Origin: Corynebacterium stationis
GTDB lineage: Bacteria; Actinomycetota; Actinomycetes; Mycobacteriales; Mycobacteriaceae
Direction of reading: 5' to 3'
NCBI RefSeq assembly: GCF_001941345.1
Contig: NZ_CP009251.1
Location: 1,364,001-1,428,000 of the forward strand
DNA: 64,000 bases
Shown here: positions 34,673-43,040 of the stretch, piece after piece
Numbering within the stretch: the first letter of the stretch is position 1
Layout of the letters: every line of letters begins with the position of its first letter
Position numbers and translations under genes: made by a program
The notes under the pieces: model-generated
What the model was told of the DNA's origin: nothing
The model's database searches: none
The model's input: the letters and a program-made list of their open reading frames with translations, nothing else

Positions 34673-35584
34673 ATGAATCTCCCCCATACATCTGTTTCTA
34701 GCTCTACTTCTAGCTCTTCTGACACAACTTCCACGGCTGCAGACGAGCAACAGCAAGCACAACCTAGCGCACCACGTCGCCCCCGGCCGCTAGCACTGTC
34801 ACCATCGCGCGCTAGCGATTACAACCAGTGCCCTTTGCTATATCGCCTCCGGGCGATTGACCGTTTGCCCGAACCGAAGACCATCGCGCAGGTTAAAGGA
34901 ACATTGGTGCACGCGGCACTGGAGAAGACACATGAGCTCCCGCGCGATGAGCGCACCTATCCCCGCGCCGTGAAATTTCTCAAGCCCGAGTGGGAGCTCA
35001 TGTGTGAAAAAGACACAGAACTTAAAGATTTAGTACCAGAGGAAGAAACTCTAGACTTTCTCACTGACGCCCGGGAGCTGGTCAAGGGCTATTTCCAGAT
35101 GGAAAACCCGCAAGGCTTCGACGCCAAAGCAGTTGAGATGTACGTCGATACCGTCTTGCCTAACAACGTGCCCGTGCGTGGTTTTATTGACCGCGTTGAT
35201 GAATCGCCAACCGGGCAAGTGCGCGTAGTGGATTATAAAACCGGCAAGAAGCCCAAGCCGCAGTACTCCCACGATGCGCAGTTCCAGATGCGTTTTTATG
35301 CCCTGGTGTACTGGCGGATCCATGGTGTTATCCCAACGCAGCTACGCCTGATGTATTTGAAGGTATTCGATTCAATGTTCTTGATGCCCTCGCGGGAGGA
35401 ACTCGAGTACTTCGAGCGCGATTTGGGTGACCTATGGGCCAAGATCGAAGGCGATGGCAAGGAAGGCGTTTTCCGCCCCAAGAAATCAAAGCTGTGCGGC
35501 TGGTGCTCTTTCCAGGACCTGTGCCCCGCATTCGGCGGTACCCCACCAGAGTATCCCGGGTGGCCAGGTTCCACCGCAGATTAG
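34673..35584 (+). CDS. RecB-family nuclease with Fe-S cysteines
   Basis: A 303-aa orphan PD-(D/E)XK exonuclease domain. The opening is Ser/Thr/Gln-rich and disordered to about residue 40; the domain starts at SPSRASDYNQCPLLYRLRAI. The catalytic core is VDYKTGKKPKPQ (Asp/Lys), followed by HDAQFQMRFYALVYWR and the final KLCGWCSFQDLCP motif. Together with Cys in the NQCPLLYR segment, the C-terminal cysteines can hold the [4Fe-4S] cluster known from AddB and Cas4-like nucleases. There is no helicase domain, so it is not RecB itself. It is conserved next to trmI in other actinobacteria. Confidence 0.85.
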   Translation: MNLPHTSVSSSTSSSSDTTSTAADEQQQAQPSAPRRPRPLALSPSRASDYNQCPLLYRLRAIDRLPEPKTIAQVKGTLVHAALEKTHELPRDERTYPRAVKFLKPEWELMCEKDTELKDLVPEEETLDFLTDARELVKGYFQMENPQGFDAKAVEMYVDTVLPNNVPVRGFIDRVDESPTGQVRVVDYKTGKKPKPQYSHDAQFQMRFYALVYWRIHGVIPTQLRLMYLKVFDSMFLMPSREELEYFERDLGDLWAKIEGDGKEGVFRPKKSKLCGWCSFQDLCPAFGGTPPEYPGWPGSTAD

Positions 35585-35610
35585 CTTGTCGATGGCTCCT
35601 AAACCGCCTG

Positions 35611-35662
35611 CCTGTGGATAACTTCGCCTGTTGCGTGATGTGTCAACGTAGTTATCCACAGG
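35611..35662. promoter_or_regulatory. Pair of inverted perfect DnaA boxes
   Basis: CCTGTGGATAAC (35611-35622) and its exact complement GTTATCCACAGG (35651-35662) form a 12-base inverted repeat with a 28-base spacer. Each contains the consensus DnaA box TTATCCACA (35613-35621 on minus, 35652-35660 on plus). The element is 50 bp upstream of the HNH endonuclease gene. It is not an origin: there is no AT-rich unwinding region or dnaA/dnaN nearby. Confidence 0.6.
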
Positions 35663-35714
35663 TTTTTGACCTTCCCCTAGCGCGGGCTTGCAAAGGCATT
35701 TTAGTGTCGAAGGC

Positions 35715-36872
35715 ATGGATAAATACGAAGAATTTATGGCTCTCACCAGCCAAGCAATAGCCATCTTAAAAGACATGTCTAAACGCTCGCCATACGACAT
35801 GGCAAGCGATGGCATGGCTCGCAAGACCGCCAAGAATTTCACCCAGCTTTCCGATGTCCTTTTCGGCCCCACCGACTCACCTCGCCTACAACGCGAATCA
35901 GTAGCACTTGCTGAAGAGCGGGGTTTAAGCCTTGAGTATTTAGAGATGGTGGAAAAGCACGCCAAGAAGTTGAAGAAGCGCGGTGCCGCTTGGCGCTTGC
36001 GTGCAGAACTTATCGCGTTTGAAGGCACCTTCGAAGAAGTCGAAGCCTACGCCAAGAAACGTGTCACGGAAGAAGGCGGCGACACCAAGAAGAAGCGCGG
36101 CGTTCGCGTCGGCCGGGCTATTGACGGTCTACGCACCATAAGTATTACCGATACCCAGTGCCGTATTACCGATTTAGAAAAGACGCTTGATGTTGGCATC
36201 AAGCACGATGAGGACCAGCCACGCTCTGAAGCATTGCTCGAGCCTTTCTGGGAACTTCTCGAAGGCAACGGCACTGGTCTCATCAAGCCCGAATACCGCA
36301 CCGTCATTGCTATTGGCCTCGATGACTTCGCGAAAGTCTCCTGCGGCAAAGGCGAGGACGTCGTTGTTGCGTTATCCGACGGCACGACCATGACCGGCGC
36401 TGAATTCATCAACGCTGCGATGGCCGGCTCCCTTGGTGACAAGCTCTATGTCGGTCTCTTTCACCCTACCGCCGGCCCGGTCAACCTTTATGAGGCCCGC
36501 TTCGCGTCCGACAAGCTACGAACTTTAGCCATGGCAGAGAATCTCGTCTGCCCGTGGCCAGACTGCAACGTACCAGCCGATAGATGCCAGATCCACCACA
36601 TTGACGCACACAAGAACGGTGGACACACCAAACCATCGAACCTCACGATGCTGTGCAAGTATCACAACGGCGTCAACGACGACGGTGACCCGGGCAATCC
36701 CGGGTCACAGAAAAGAAAAAACAAGCGAGGAAACGGGAAGCCGAGTCCGGGTAAACCCAAGCGCGGCAGGATGCGCCGCCACCGCGGCAAAGTCCGCCTG
36801 CACACCCCAGGCGGCAAACTGGTGAGCAATACGCACCACGTGAGCAGCATGGGGGCGATGGACCTTATCTAA
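35715..36872 (+). CDS. HNH endonuclease (DUF222/13E12-like family)
   Basis: A 385-aa protein from ATG 35715; TTG 35688 is an alternative. Residues 1-200 are a helical DUF222-like region, then a conserved module (TVIAIGLDDFAKVSCGKGED, LYVGLFHPTAGPVNLYEARF). The HNH core at about residues 290-330 is intact: CPWPDCNVPADRCQIHHIDA, then HKNGGHTKPSNLTMLCKYHN, with zinc cysteines and the HH pair. The tail is very basic (KRKNKRGNGKPSPG, RGRMRRHRGKVRLH). Such genes are multi-copy in mycobacteria and corynebacteria and may be selfish or defence nucleases. A broken second copy lies at 63 kb. Confidence 0.85.
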   Translation: MDKYEEFMALTSQAIAILKDMSKRSPYDMASDGMARKTAKNFTQLSDVLFGPTDSPRLQRESVALAEERGLSLEYLEMVEKHAKKLKKRGAAWRLRAELIAFEGTFEEVEAYAKKRVTEEGGDTKKKRGVRVGRAIDGLRTISITDTQCRITDLEKTLDVGIKHDEDQPRSEALLEPFWELLEGNGTGLIKPEYRTVIAIGLDDFAKVSCGKGEDVVVALSDGTTMTGAEFINAAMAGSLGDKLYVGLFHPTAGPVNLYEARFASDKLRTLAMAENLVCPWPDCNVPADRCQIHHIDAHKNGGHTKPSNLTMLCKYHNGVNDDGDPGNPGSQKRKNKRGNGKPSPGKPKRGRMRRHRGKVRLHTPGGKLVSNTHHVSSMGAMDLI

Positions 36873-37003
36873 TCACCCCAGCCTCCAACAGCGGCAAGTC
36901 CCGAGGCCTCGACTAGATCCGCCGAAGTTTTAAAGCAGTTCTAGCGCAACAGGTGCGCTCAACAAGCGTGGCACACTTGTCAATTTGTCATGCCTATTTT
37001 GAG

Positions 37004-38668
37004 TTAGAACAGGCCAGAGATGCTTCCGCTTGCATCGACATCGATGTTATTGGCCGCAGGTACCTTGGGTAGCCCGGGCATGGTCATGACATCACCGGTG
37101 AGAACGACATTGAAGCCTGCACCGGTGCGTGGGATGATTTCGCGCACGTGCAATGTGTGGCCTTCAGGTGCGCCCAGTTCCGTAGGATCATCGGAGAAGG
37201 AGTACTGCGTCTTGGAAATCACCACCGGCATGGTGTCCCAGCCGTTGTCTTTTAAGGTTTGCAGATCACGAAACGCCCGCTTGGAGTACTGAACTTCCTC
37301 TGCGCGGTAGATTTCCTTGGCGATGGTGTCAATCGACGCTTCGACGCCGTGCGCCGGATCATAAAGCGGAGTCGAGGTTCCCTCCAGATTGTTTAGCAAC
37401 GTTTGCCCCAGCTTTTCGGCACCCGCACCTCCTTGGGTAAACACATCGGCCTCTGCGTAGGCAACATCGAAGTCTTTCGCCCACTGGCGCATAAAGTCAC
37501 GCTCTGCCTCGGTATCGGAGTGGAATAGGTTAAGCGCTACGACCGGACGGATGCCGAACTTCCGAATGTTTTCTACGTGGCGCTCCAAATTCTCAATGCC
37601 TTTGGCCAGCGCCCCTAGGTCTTCTTTCTGCAAATCCTCGCGAGCAACGCCACCGTTGTATTTTTGGGAGCGAATAGTCGCGACAACCACTGCCCCATCG
37701 ACGTTAAGGTCGCCGAAGCGAGCTTTGATATCGAAGAACTTTTCGCCGCCGAGATCCGAGCCAAATCCAGCTTCTGTCAGCGCGATATCGCCAAGATTAA
37801 GAGCTGCCTGCGTAGCTAATAACGTATTGCAGCCATGGGCGATATTGGCAAACGGTCCGCCGTGCACAAAAGCGGGCGCTCCACCTAATGTCTGGACCAA
37901 ATTCGGCAGCAAAGCATCGCGCATTAGAGCAGCCAAGGCACCTGCAGCCTTAAGGTCGTCAGCGGTAACCGGCTGGTCATCGAAAGTAAAGCCAATGGTA
38001 ATTGCGCCCAATCGGCGTTTGAGATCCTCCAAGTCGGTCGCAAGACCCAAAATTGCCATTATTTCCGAGGCCGCCGTGATAGTAAATCCAGTTTCCGCGG
38101 CAGCACCGTTAACAGCCCCGCCCAGACCAGTGACCACCTTGCGCAGTGCACGGTCATTGACATCCACGCAGCGCTGCCAAGTGACCTTATTCGGGTCAAT
38201 ATTTAACACATTGCCCTGATGGATATGGTTATCGATCAAAGCGGCCAAAGTATTAGTCGCAGCGGCAATCGCGTGGAAATCACCCGTGAAGTGCAAGTTA
38301 ATATCTTCCATGGGCACAATCTGCGCAAAACCGCCGCCGGCCGCCCCACCTTTGAGACCCATCACAGGGCCTTGGGAAGGCTCACGAATTGCGACAATAG
38401 ATTTCTTACCCAGGCGGTTGAGCGCATCAGTGAGACCAATAAGGACCGTAGATTTTCCTTCGCCTGCCGGAGTTGGGGAAACACCGGTCACCAACACCAA
38501 TTTCCCGGGCTTGCCCGCCTTGGGCAGCTTTTCGATGTCTACTTTGGCCTTGTTCGTTCCATACGGAATGAGCGCTCCAGCAGGGATTCCTGCGCTAGCG
38601 GCAATCTCAGCAATCGGGTGCAGCTTATGGGCTTGGGCAATTTCTACGTCACTTAGATGCTTTGTCAT
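37004..38668 (-). CDS. fhs: Formate--tetrahydrofolate ligase
   Basis: ATP-dependent ligase making 10-formyl-THF from formate and THF for one-carbon metabolism, 554 aa from ATG 38668. Motifs: the P-loop-like TPAGEGKSTVLIGLTDALNR (residues about 66-85), REPSQGPVMGLKGGAAGGGF and MEDINLHFTGDFHAI, both family signatures. The C-terminal half (FNVVLTGDVMTMPGLPKVPA) is complete. Monofunctional bacterial Fhs is typically near 555 aa. The gene is isolated, with about 135 bp of non-coding sequence on the downstream side. Confidence 0.95.
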   Translation of the reverse strand: MTKHLSDVEIAQAHKLHPIAEIAASAGIPAGALIPYGTNKAKVDIEKLPKAGKPGKLVLVTGVSPTPAGEGKSTVLIGLTDALNRLGKKSIVAIREPSQGPVMGLKGGAAGGGFAQIVPMEDINLHFTGDFHAIAAATNTLAALIDNHIHQGNVLNIDPNKVTWQRCVDVNDRALRKVVTGLGGAVNGAAAETGFTITAASEIMAILGLATDLEDLKRRLGAITIGFTFDDQPVTADDLKAAGALAALMRDALLPNLVQTLGGAPAFVHGGPFANIAHGCNTLLATQAALNLGDIALTEAGFGSDLGGEKFFDIKARFGDLNVDGAVVVATIRSQKYNGGVAREDLQKEDLGALAKGIENLERHVENIRKFGIRPVVALNLFHSDTEAERDFMRQWAKDFDVAYAEADVFTQGGAGAEKLGQTLLNNLEGTSTPLYDPAHGVEASIDTIAKEIYRAEEVQYSKRAFRDLQTLKDNGWDTMPVVISKTQYSFSDDPTELGAPEGHTLHVREIIPRTGAGFNVVLTGDVMTMPGLPKVPAANNIDVDASGSISGLF

Positions 38669-38746
38669 ACCTTCCATCGTACGCAGTGCATTTAGGCGTT
38701 TGAACCACCACCCACGTGATCTAAATTCGCCTTCAAAAGCAATGAA

Positions 38747-38772
38747 AATGCCCTCCACTCGGGAGGGCATTT
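38747..38772. terminator. Terminator of aspA
   Basis: AATGCCCTCC (38747-38756) pairs with GGAGGGCATT (38763-38772) around a short loop, flanked by A-rich sequence on the left (T-rich on the minus strand). It is 36 bp past the aspA stop. Confidence 0.8.
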
Positions 38773-38807
38773 GTCACATCAGTTGTTGCTTAATAAGCAC
38801 GCGGGAT

Positions 38808-40406
38808 TTATTCGTCCACGTAGAGCTGGCCACGGAACTCTGGGTGCATGAGGTTTTGAACAGAGAGCACCTTGTCCAGAGTTTCTTCATCCATAAAGCC
38901 CTTATCCAAGACCAGTTCGCGTACGCCGCGGCCGGTTTCGAGGGACTCCTTGGCGATGAGGTCGCCATTGTGGTGACCGATAAATGGGTTGAGGTAGGTA
39001 ACAATACCGATGGAGTTGACCACGTAGTCGCGGCAAACATCAGCATTGGCAGTAATGCCGACGATGCACTTCTCGCGCAGTGTATCCACGGCGTTGCCCA
39101 TGATACGAATCGACTGGAACAAAGCCTCGCCGATGACTGGTTCCATGACGTTGAGCTGCAATTGGCCTGCTTCAGCCGCCATAGTTACGGTCTGGTCATT
39201 GCCGAAGACCTTGAAACAAACCTGATTAACAACCTCGGGGATAACTGGGTTGACCTTACCTGGCATGATCGAAGAACCAGCCTGGCGTGGGGGAAGGTTG
39301 ATCTCACCTAGGCCAGCGCGTGGACCCGAAGCCAAAAGACGCAAGTCGTTGCAGATCTTGGACAGCTTCATGGCGGTGCGCTTGATCGCAGAGTGCAGCA
39401 GCACGTAGGCGCCACAGTCGGAGGTAGCTTCGATCAGATTGCGTGCAGTCTTGATTTCCAGATCAGTAACTTCGCTCAGCGCAGCAACGACCTGGTGGCG
39501 GTAACCGGCCGGGGTGTTAACACCGGTACCGACAGCGGTTGCGCCGAGGTTAACCTCGAGCAGCATGCCCTGCGCCATGCGCAGCACGGCCTGCTCTTCC
39601 TGTAGGTTGCGTGCAAAGGCCTGGAATTCATCGCCAAGCGTCATTGGAACCGCATCCTGGAGCTGGGTGCGGCCCATCTTCAAGATGTCCTGGAACTCAT
39701 TGCCTTTGGCTGCCAAGGAATCTTGTAGCGCGCAGATGCGCTCGATCAGCTTGTTGATAGAGAAATACAGCCCCAAACGGAAACCGGTTGGGTAAGCGTC
39801 ATTCGTCGACTGTGACATATTGACGTCGTCATTTGGGTTGATGACGTCGTAGCTGCCCTTCTTCTCCCCCAGGTATTCCAACGCAAGGTTGGCAATGACC
39901 TCGTTGGTGTTCATGTTGGTCGAGGTACCCGCGCCGCCCTGGAAAACATCCAGCGGGAACTGGTCCATGCAACGGCCTTCTTCGAGAATCTGGTCACAAG
40001 CCCAGACAATGGCTTCGGCCTTCTTCTTTGGCAAGGTGTGCAAACGACGGTTGGCCATGGCCGTGGCCTTTTTCACCATCACCATGCCCCGGATGAACTC
40101 GGGGATGGAGTTGACGGTGACATAAGAGATTTGGAAGTTATCCAGCGCACGCATGGTGTGCACGCCGTAATAAGCATCTTCAGGAACCTCAAGTTTGCCC
40201 AGAAGGTCTTCTTCCACGCGGGTCTTGATATTAGAGGTCTTTACAGCCTTCTCTGCCGCGACTGCTGGACCTTTTAACCCGGTTGCCGCTGGAATTGACT
40301 GATTATCTGTCGCTTGAGCATCGGCTGTTTTCGCGGTTGCTTCGGCAGATTTCTCCGGTGCTGACTTATCCTGCGTGGATTCGTCCTTCTTGGAGGTCTT
40401 GGCCAT
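38808..40406 (-). CDS. aspA: Aspartate ammonia-lyase with N-terminal extension
   Basis: Reversible deamination of aspartate to fumarate and ammonia, 532 aa. The core shows AspA/fumarase superfamily motifs: [40 protein letters not shown] and the catalytic loop [15 protein letters not shown]. The first ~65 residues ([20 protein letters not shown] onward) are a Lys/Ala/Glu-rich extension ahead of the usual start [20 protein letters not shown]; corynebacterial AspA has a similar extension from memory. The start has AAGGAGCG nine bases upstream. It is the first and only gene of its transcript, ending at the terminator at 38.75 kb. Confidence 0.96.
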   Translation of the reverse strand: MAKTSKKDESTQDKSAPEKSAEATAKTADAQATDNQSIPAATGLKGPAVAAEKAVKTSNIKTRVEEDLLGKLEVPEDAYYGVHTMRALDNFQISYVTVNSIPEFIRGMVMVKKATAMANRRLHTLPKKKAEAIVWACDQILEEGRCMDQFPLDVFQGGAGTSTNMNTNEVIANLALEYLGEKKGSYDVINPNDDVNMSQSTNDAYPTGFRLGLYFSINKLIERICALQDSLAAKGNEFQDILKMGRTQLQDAVPMTLGDEFQAFARNLQEEQAVLRMAQGMLLEVNLGATAVGTGVNTPAGYRHQVVAALSEVTDLEIKTARNLIEATSDCGAYVLLHSAIKRTAMKLSKICNDLRLLASGPRAGLGEINLPPRQAGSSIMPGKVNPVIPEVVNQVCFKVFGNDQTVTMAAEAGQLQLNVMEPVIGEALFQSIRIMGNAVDTLREKCIVGITANADVCRDYVVNSIGIVTYLNPFIGHHNGDLIAKESLETGRGVRELVLDKGFMDEETLDKVLSVQNLMHPEFRGQLYVDE

Positions 40407-40451
40407 GTTTTTCGCGCTCCTTGTTCGGATACGTGCCTGATGTCGCAGCAG

Positions 40452-40482
40452 AAAACCACGGTGATGTTTTCACCGTGGTTTT
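40452..40482. terminator. Terminator of hisE-hisG
   Basis: AAAACCACGGTGA (40452-40464) pairs with TCACCGTGGTTTT (40470-40482) around a five-base loop, ending in TTTT on either strand. It sits about 90 bp after the hisG stop and upstream of aspA. Confidence 0.85.
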
Positions 40483-40571
40483 ACTGGAGGTAATCAAGCA
40501 AAACTGAAGTGTTCTGCAACAATCGTAACCGCGTTCACATGGCGTACGAACCAAATCAGGTTTTTATACCC

Positions 40572-41417
40572 CTAAATGCGGGCAATGCGAAGCTCTGAAG
40601 CCAAAATTGCTTCGGCTCCGAGCTTTGATAAATCATCCATGAGCTGGTTCGCTTGCTTCTTTGGCACCATCGCGCGCGCTGCGACCCAATCTTCACGCGC
40701 CAGTGGCGAAACAGTCGGCCCCGTCAGTCCCGGCGTGATGTTTGTGGCGGCATCCAAGTTGTCCTTGTGGATGTTGTAGTCAATCATCAGGTAGTTATAG
40801 GCGTTCAAGATGCCTTGAATGCGCTTGAGAATGACCTGCTCATCTTCGGTGACATCGGTGTCCACGCGCTTGATGACTACAGCTTCGGAGTCAATCAATG
40901 GCTCGCCGAAAGGTTCCAGCCCGTGCTGGCGCAGCGTGTTACCAGTGGAAACGACGTCTGCGATGACATCGGCAACGCCAAGTTTGATGGAGATTTCCAC
41001 GGCGCCATCAAGACGGATGACCTCTGCCTTCATGCCGTGTTCGGTCAGGTAGTCACGCACAACATTTGGGTACGAAGTCGCGATGCGCTTGCCGTCGAGG
41101 TCTTCAACTTTCCAGTTCTGCCCCTGTGGCGCGGCGTAGCGGAAAGTAGAAGAACCAAAACCTAAAGGCAGCAGCTCTTGAACCTTGACGCGGGAATCAG
41201 CGGCCAGGTCACGTCCGGTAATTCCCAGGTCCAGCAGACCCTTAGCAACATAAATAGCGATGTCCTTCGGGCGCAGGAAGAAAAACTCCACGCCGTTTGC
41301 CTCATCGACGATGTTGAGAGCTTTGGTCATACCGCGGGACTTGTAGCCAGCCTCGCTCAGGATTTTCACCGCCATTTCAGACAGTGAGCCTTTGTTCGGA
41401 ACAGCAATCTTAATCAT
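40572..41417 (-). CDS. hisG: ATP phosphoribosyltransferase, long form
   Basis: First histidine-biosynthesis enzyme, joining PRPP and ATP; 281 aa, the long form with its own regulatory domain. The opening is [20 protein letters not shown], the catalytic region contains [13 protein letters not shown], and the PRPP loop is [20 protein letters not shown]. Residues about 205-281 form the C-terminal ACT-like histidine-binding domain ([27 protein letters not shown]), so feedback inhibition by histidine is expected. RBS GAAGGACC. It is 78 bp downstream of hisE. Confidence 0.96.
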   Translation of the reverse strand: MIKIAVPNKGSLSEMAVKILSEAGYKSRGMTKALNIVDEANGVEFFFLRPKDIAIYVAKGLLDLGITGRDLAADSRVKVQELLPLGFGSSTFRYAAPQGQNWKVEDLDGKRIATSYPNVVRDYLTEHGMKAEVIRLDGAVEISIKLGVADVIADVVSTGNTLRQHGLEPFGEPLIDSEAVVIKRVDTDVTEDEQVILKRIQGILNAYNYLMIDYNIHKDNLDAATNITPGLTGPTVSPLAREDWVAARAMVPKKQANQLMDDLSKLGAEAILASELRIARI

Positions 41418-41444
41418 GAATTGGTCCTTCGAATTTTTCTATTT

Positions 41445-41489
41445 CGCCTATCCGCGTCGAAAACACTTCAGTTGTTAAGCGGATACGAA
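41445..41489 (-). other. Inverted repeat between hisE and hisG
   Basis: TATCCGC (41449-41455) and GCGGATA (41479-41485) pair, and TTCG/CGAA extend the stem across a two-base bulge. On the minus strand this hairpin lies in the 78-base spacer between the two genes. It may set their relative expression or mRNA stability; there is no T-run, so termination is unlikely. Confidence 0.4.
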
Positions 41490-41495
41490 GATTAT

Positions 41496-41759
41496 TTACA
41501 GGTTCTTGTAGATGTCATCCAGGGTGATGCCACGATGGAGCATCATCACCTGGGTCCAGTAAATAAGCTGTGACATTTCTTCAGCCAGTTCTTCGTCGGA
41601 CTGGTATTCCGATGCGATCCACACTTCGCCGGCTTCTTCGATGATCTTCTTGCCGATGAAATGGGCGCCCTTGTCTAATGCTTCAACCGTGCCTGAGCCC
41701 GCTGGCCGCTCACTGGCTTTTTCTGCAAGTTCATTAAACAAAGTCTCAAAATTCTTCAC
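41496..41759 (-). CDS. hisE: Phosphoribosyl-ATP pyrophosphatase
   Basis: Second step of histidine biosynthesis: PR-ATP to PR-AMP plus PPi. It has 87 aa, starting at GTG 41759. The MazG-like acidic metal-binding helices are visible in [20 protein letters not shown] and [18 protein letters not shown]. It is monofunctional (no HisI domain) and precedes hisG in an operon. Confidence 0.95.
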   Translation of the reverse strand: MKNFETLFNELAEKASERPAGSGTVEALDKGAHFIGKKIIEEAGEVWIASEYQSDEELAEEMSQLIYWTQVMMLHRGITLDDIYKNL

Positions 41760-41810
41760 AGTTACCTATTGTTCCATAGATAGTTGATTTCGCATGCCAT
41801 TGCCTAGCTT

Positions 41811-42500
41811 TTACCCCGAAATGCGGGCAAACCAGTCGTAGACATCGGCAGCCGTGGCACCGTCAAGGTGCTTATTGCCGCTTAGCTTTTCGATGCTCAC
41901 TGCGCCTTCTGGAACTTCCATCTGCGCATATTCGGGCAGCCCAATAACCTGACATCCAGCGGCTAAAGCAGCGCGCATACCCGTTGTAGAGTCCTCGAAT
42001 ACCAGTGCATCGGCGGGATCGACTCCTGCGCGGCGAGCGGCTTCAAGGTACATATCCGGGGCAGGTTTACCCTCTGCTACTTCATCGCCACAGATGGTGT
42101 CGACGAAGAAGTGACGGCCCACAGTATCGATGGCGGAATCTGCTACGTGTCGCACGGTATTTGTGGTCACGAACATGGCCATATCATCGCTTTTAAGCTG
42201 CGTCAGAAGATTTTGAATGCCTGGGAATATCTCGAGGCGCTCGGCGAAAAGCTCGCGCGTCTTATTGAAAGTCAAGGCCTGGTACTTCGGATAGTCTTCA
42301 GGGGTTAGTTCCACGCCTGCAGCCTCAGCGCAAATGCGCAGGGTGTTTTCGAAGGTCGAACCAACCGTGAGCTGCCTTTGCTCTGGGGTGAGCCGTTTGC
42401 CCAATAGTTCAGAGAGAAAATACGTTGCTTCCTCCCACAATGGTTCTGAGTCGGTGAGGGTGCCGTCCATATCCCAAAAGATGGCGAGAGGTTTCTTCAT
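41811..42500 (-). CDS. HAD-superfamily phosphatase (beta-phosphoglucomutase-like)
   Basis: A 229-aa HAD hydrolase. Motif I with the nucleophile is FWDMDGTLTDSEPLWEEA (residues 9-26), motif II MFVTTNTVRH, the conserved lysine in GDEVAEGKPAPDMYLEAARR, and motif IV ALVFEDSTTGMRAALAAGC. A helical cap lies between motifs I and II, giving the beta-phosphoglucomutase/phosphatase subclass. The natural phosphate substrate is unknown. It is near hisE but separated by 51 bp and may be read together with it. Confidence 0.88.
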   Translation of the reverse strand: MKKPLAIFWDMDGTLTDSEPLWEEATYFLSELLGKRLTPEQRQLTVGSTFENTLRICAEAAGVELTPEDYPKYQALTFNKTRELFAERLEIFPGIQNLLTQLKSDDMAMFVTTNTVRHVADSAIDTVGRHFFVDTICGDEVAEGKPAPDMYLEAARRAGVDPADALVFEDSTTGMRAALAAGCQVIGLPEYAQMEVPEGAVSIEKLSGNKHLDGATAADVYDWFARISG

Positions 42501-42572
42501 GAATCTGGTGCTAATACTTTTCTCGTTGATATCGGTTGATTAAAGGTGCCCGTTGCTAAAGACATGAGTAAG

Positions 42573-42620
42573 TCCTCGCGGCACTATTGCGCTAGCTCGC
42601 TGCGCTTGGCTCCGCGAGGA
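42573..42620. other. Inverted repeat downstream of the 126-aa gene
   Basis: TCCTCGCGG (42573-42581) and CCGCGAGGA (42612-42620) are perfect arms around a 30-base loop rich in GCGC. It lies between the minus-strand 126-aa gene and the HAD gene. There is no T-tract on the minus strand, so it may be an attenuating or processing hairpin. Confidence 0.4.
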
Positions 42621-42639
42621 GGAAGAGACGAGCTTAGGG

Positions 42640-43020
42640 CTAGTCGAGCTCAGGTAGCTCGCCCAGTGCTTCGTCATCGGCGCCGGTATCAGCGGCTGCC
42701 TGAGAGATGAGCTCGTTGAGCTCTTGCTTTTCTTCGGGCTCCAAGATGGCGTCGGCATTCTTGCGATTGAATGCTTCCAGCTCCGTGAAAAATGGTGTCA
42801 CTGCACCTTTGAGCTGTTCACCTGACGGGTCATCTGGGATCGCATCGAAAGCATCGAAAAGACGCTCAAGGATCGTCCGAAGTGAAGGCAGTGCTTTGGG
42901 ATCGAAAGGTTGGTCCCAAAACTCCTTCTCATCTTCGTTGAGGTAGTCACCCGTGGCGAATGACTCCAGATTGCTCATAAACTCGTCGATTTGTGGCTGA
43001 TAGGTCGCGCGAATGCTCAT
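42640..43020 (-). CDS. Conserved hypothetical acidic protein
   Basis: A 126-aa acidic, helical protein starting at ATG 43020 (MSIRATYQPQIDEFMSNLES). It has no signal peptide, membrane helix or recognisable motif. Features: FWDQPFDPKALPSLRTILER, and an acidic tail (TGADDEALGELPELD). It is co-directional with mshC, about 20 bp after its stop. I do not recognise the family and infer no function. Confidence 0.65.
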   Translation of the reverse strand: MSIRATYQPQIDEFMSNLESFATGDYLNEDEKEFWDQPFDPKALPSLRTILERLFDAFDAIPDDPSGEQLKGAVTPFFTELEAFNRKNADAILEPEEKQELNELISQAAADTGADDEALGELPELD

Positions 43021-43040
43021 GTGGATATTGTCCCTTAAAA

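Noticed and set aside
35611..35662. A replication origin, because of the DnaA boxes
   Set aside because: Only two boxes, no AT-rich unwinding element, no dnaA/dnaN/gidA neighbours. Treated as a regulatory or element-specific repeat.
34673..36872. A two-gene defence system of RecB-like nuclease plus HNH endonuclease
   Set aside because: The RecB-like gene belongs to a conserved core neighbourhood with trmI, while the HNH gene is a multi-copy family member. The two are separated by the DnaA-box repeat, and nothing ties them functionally.
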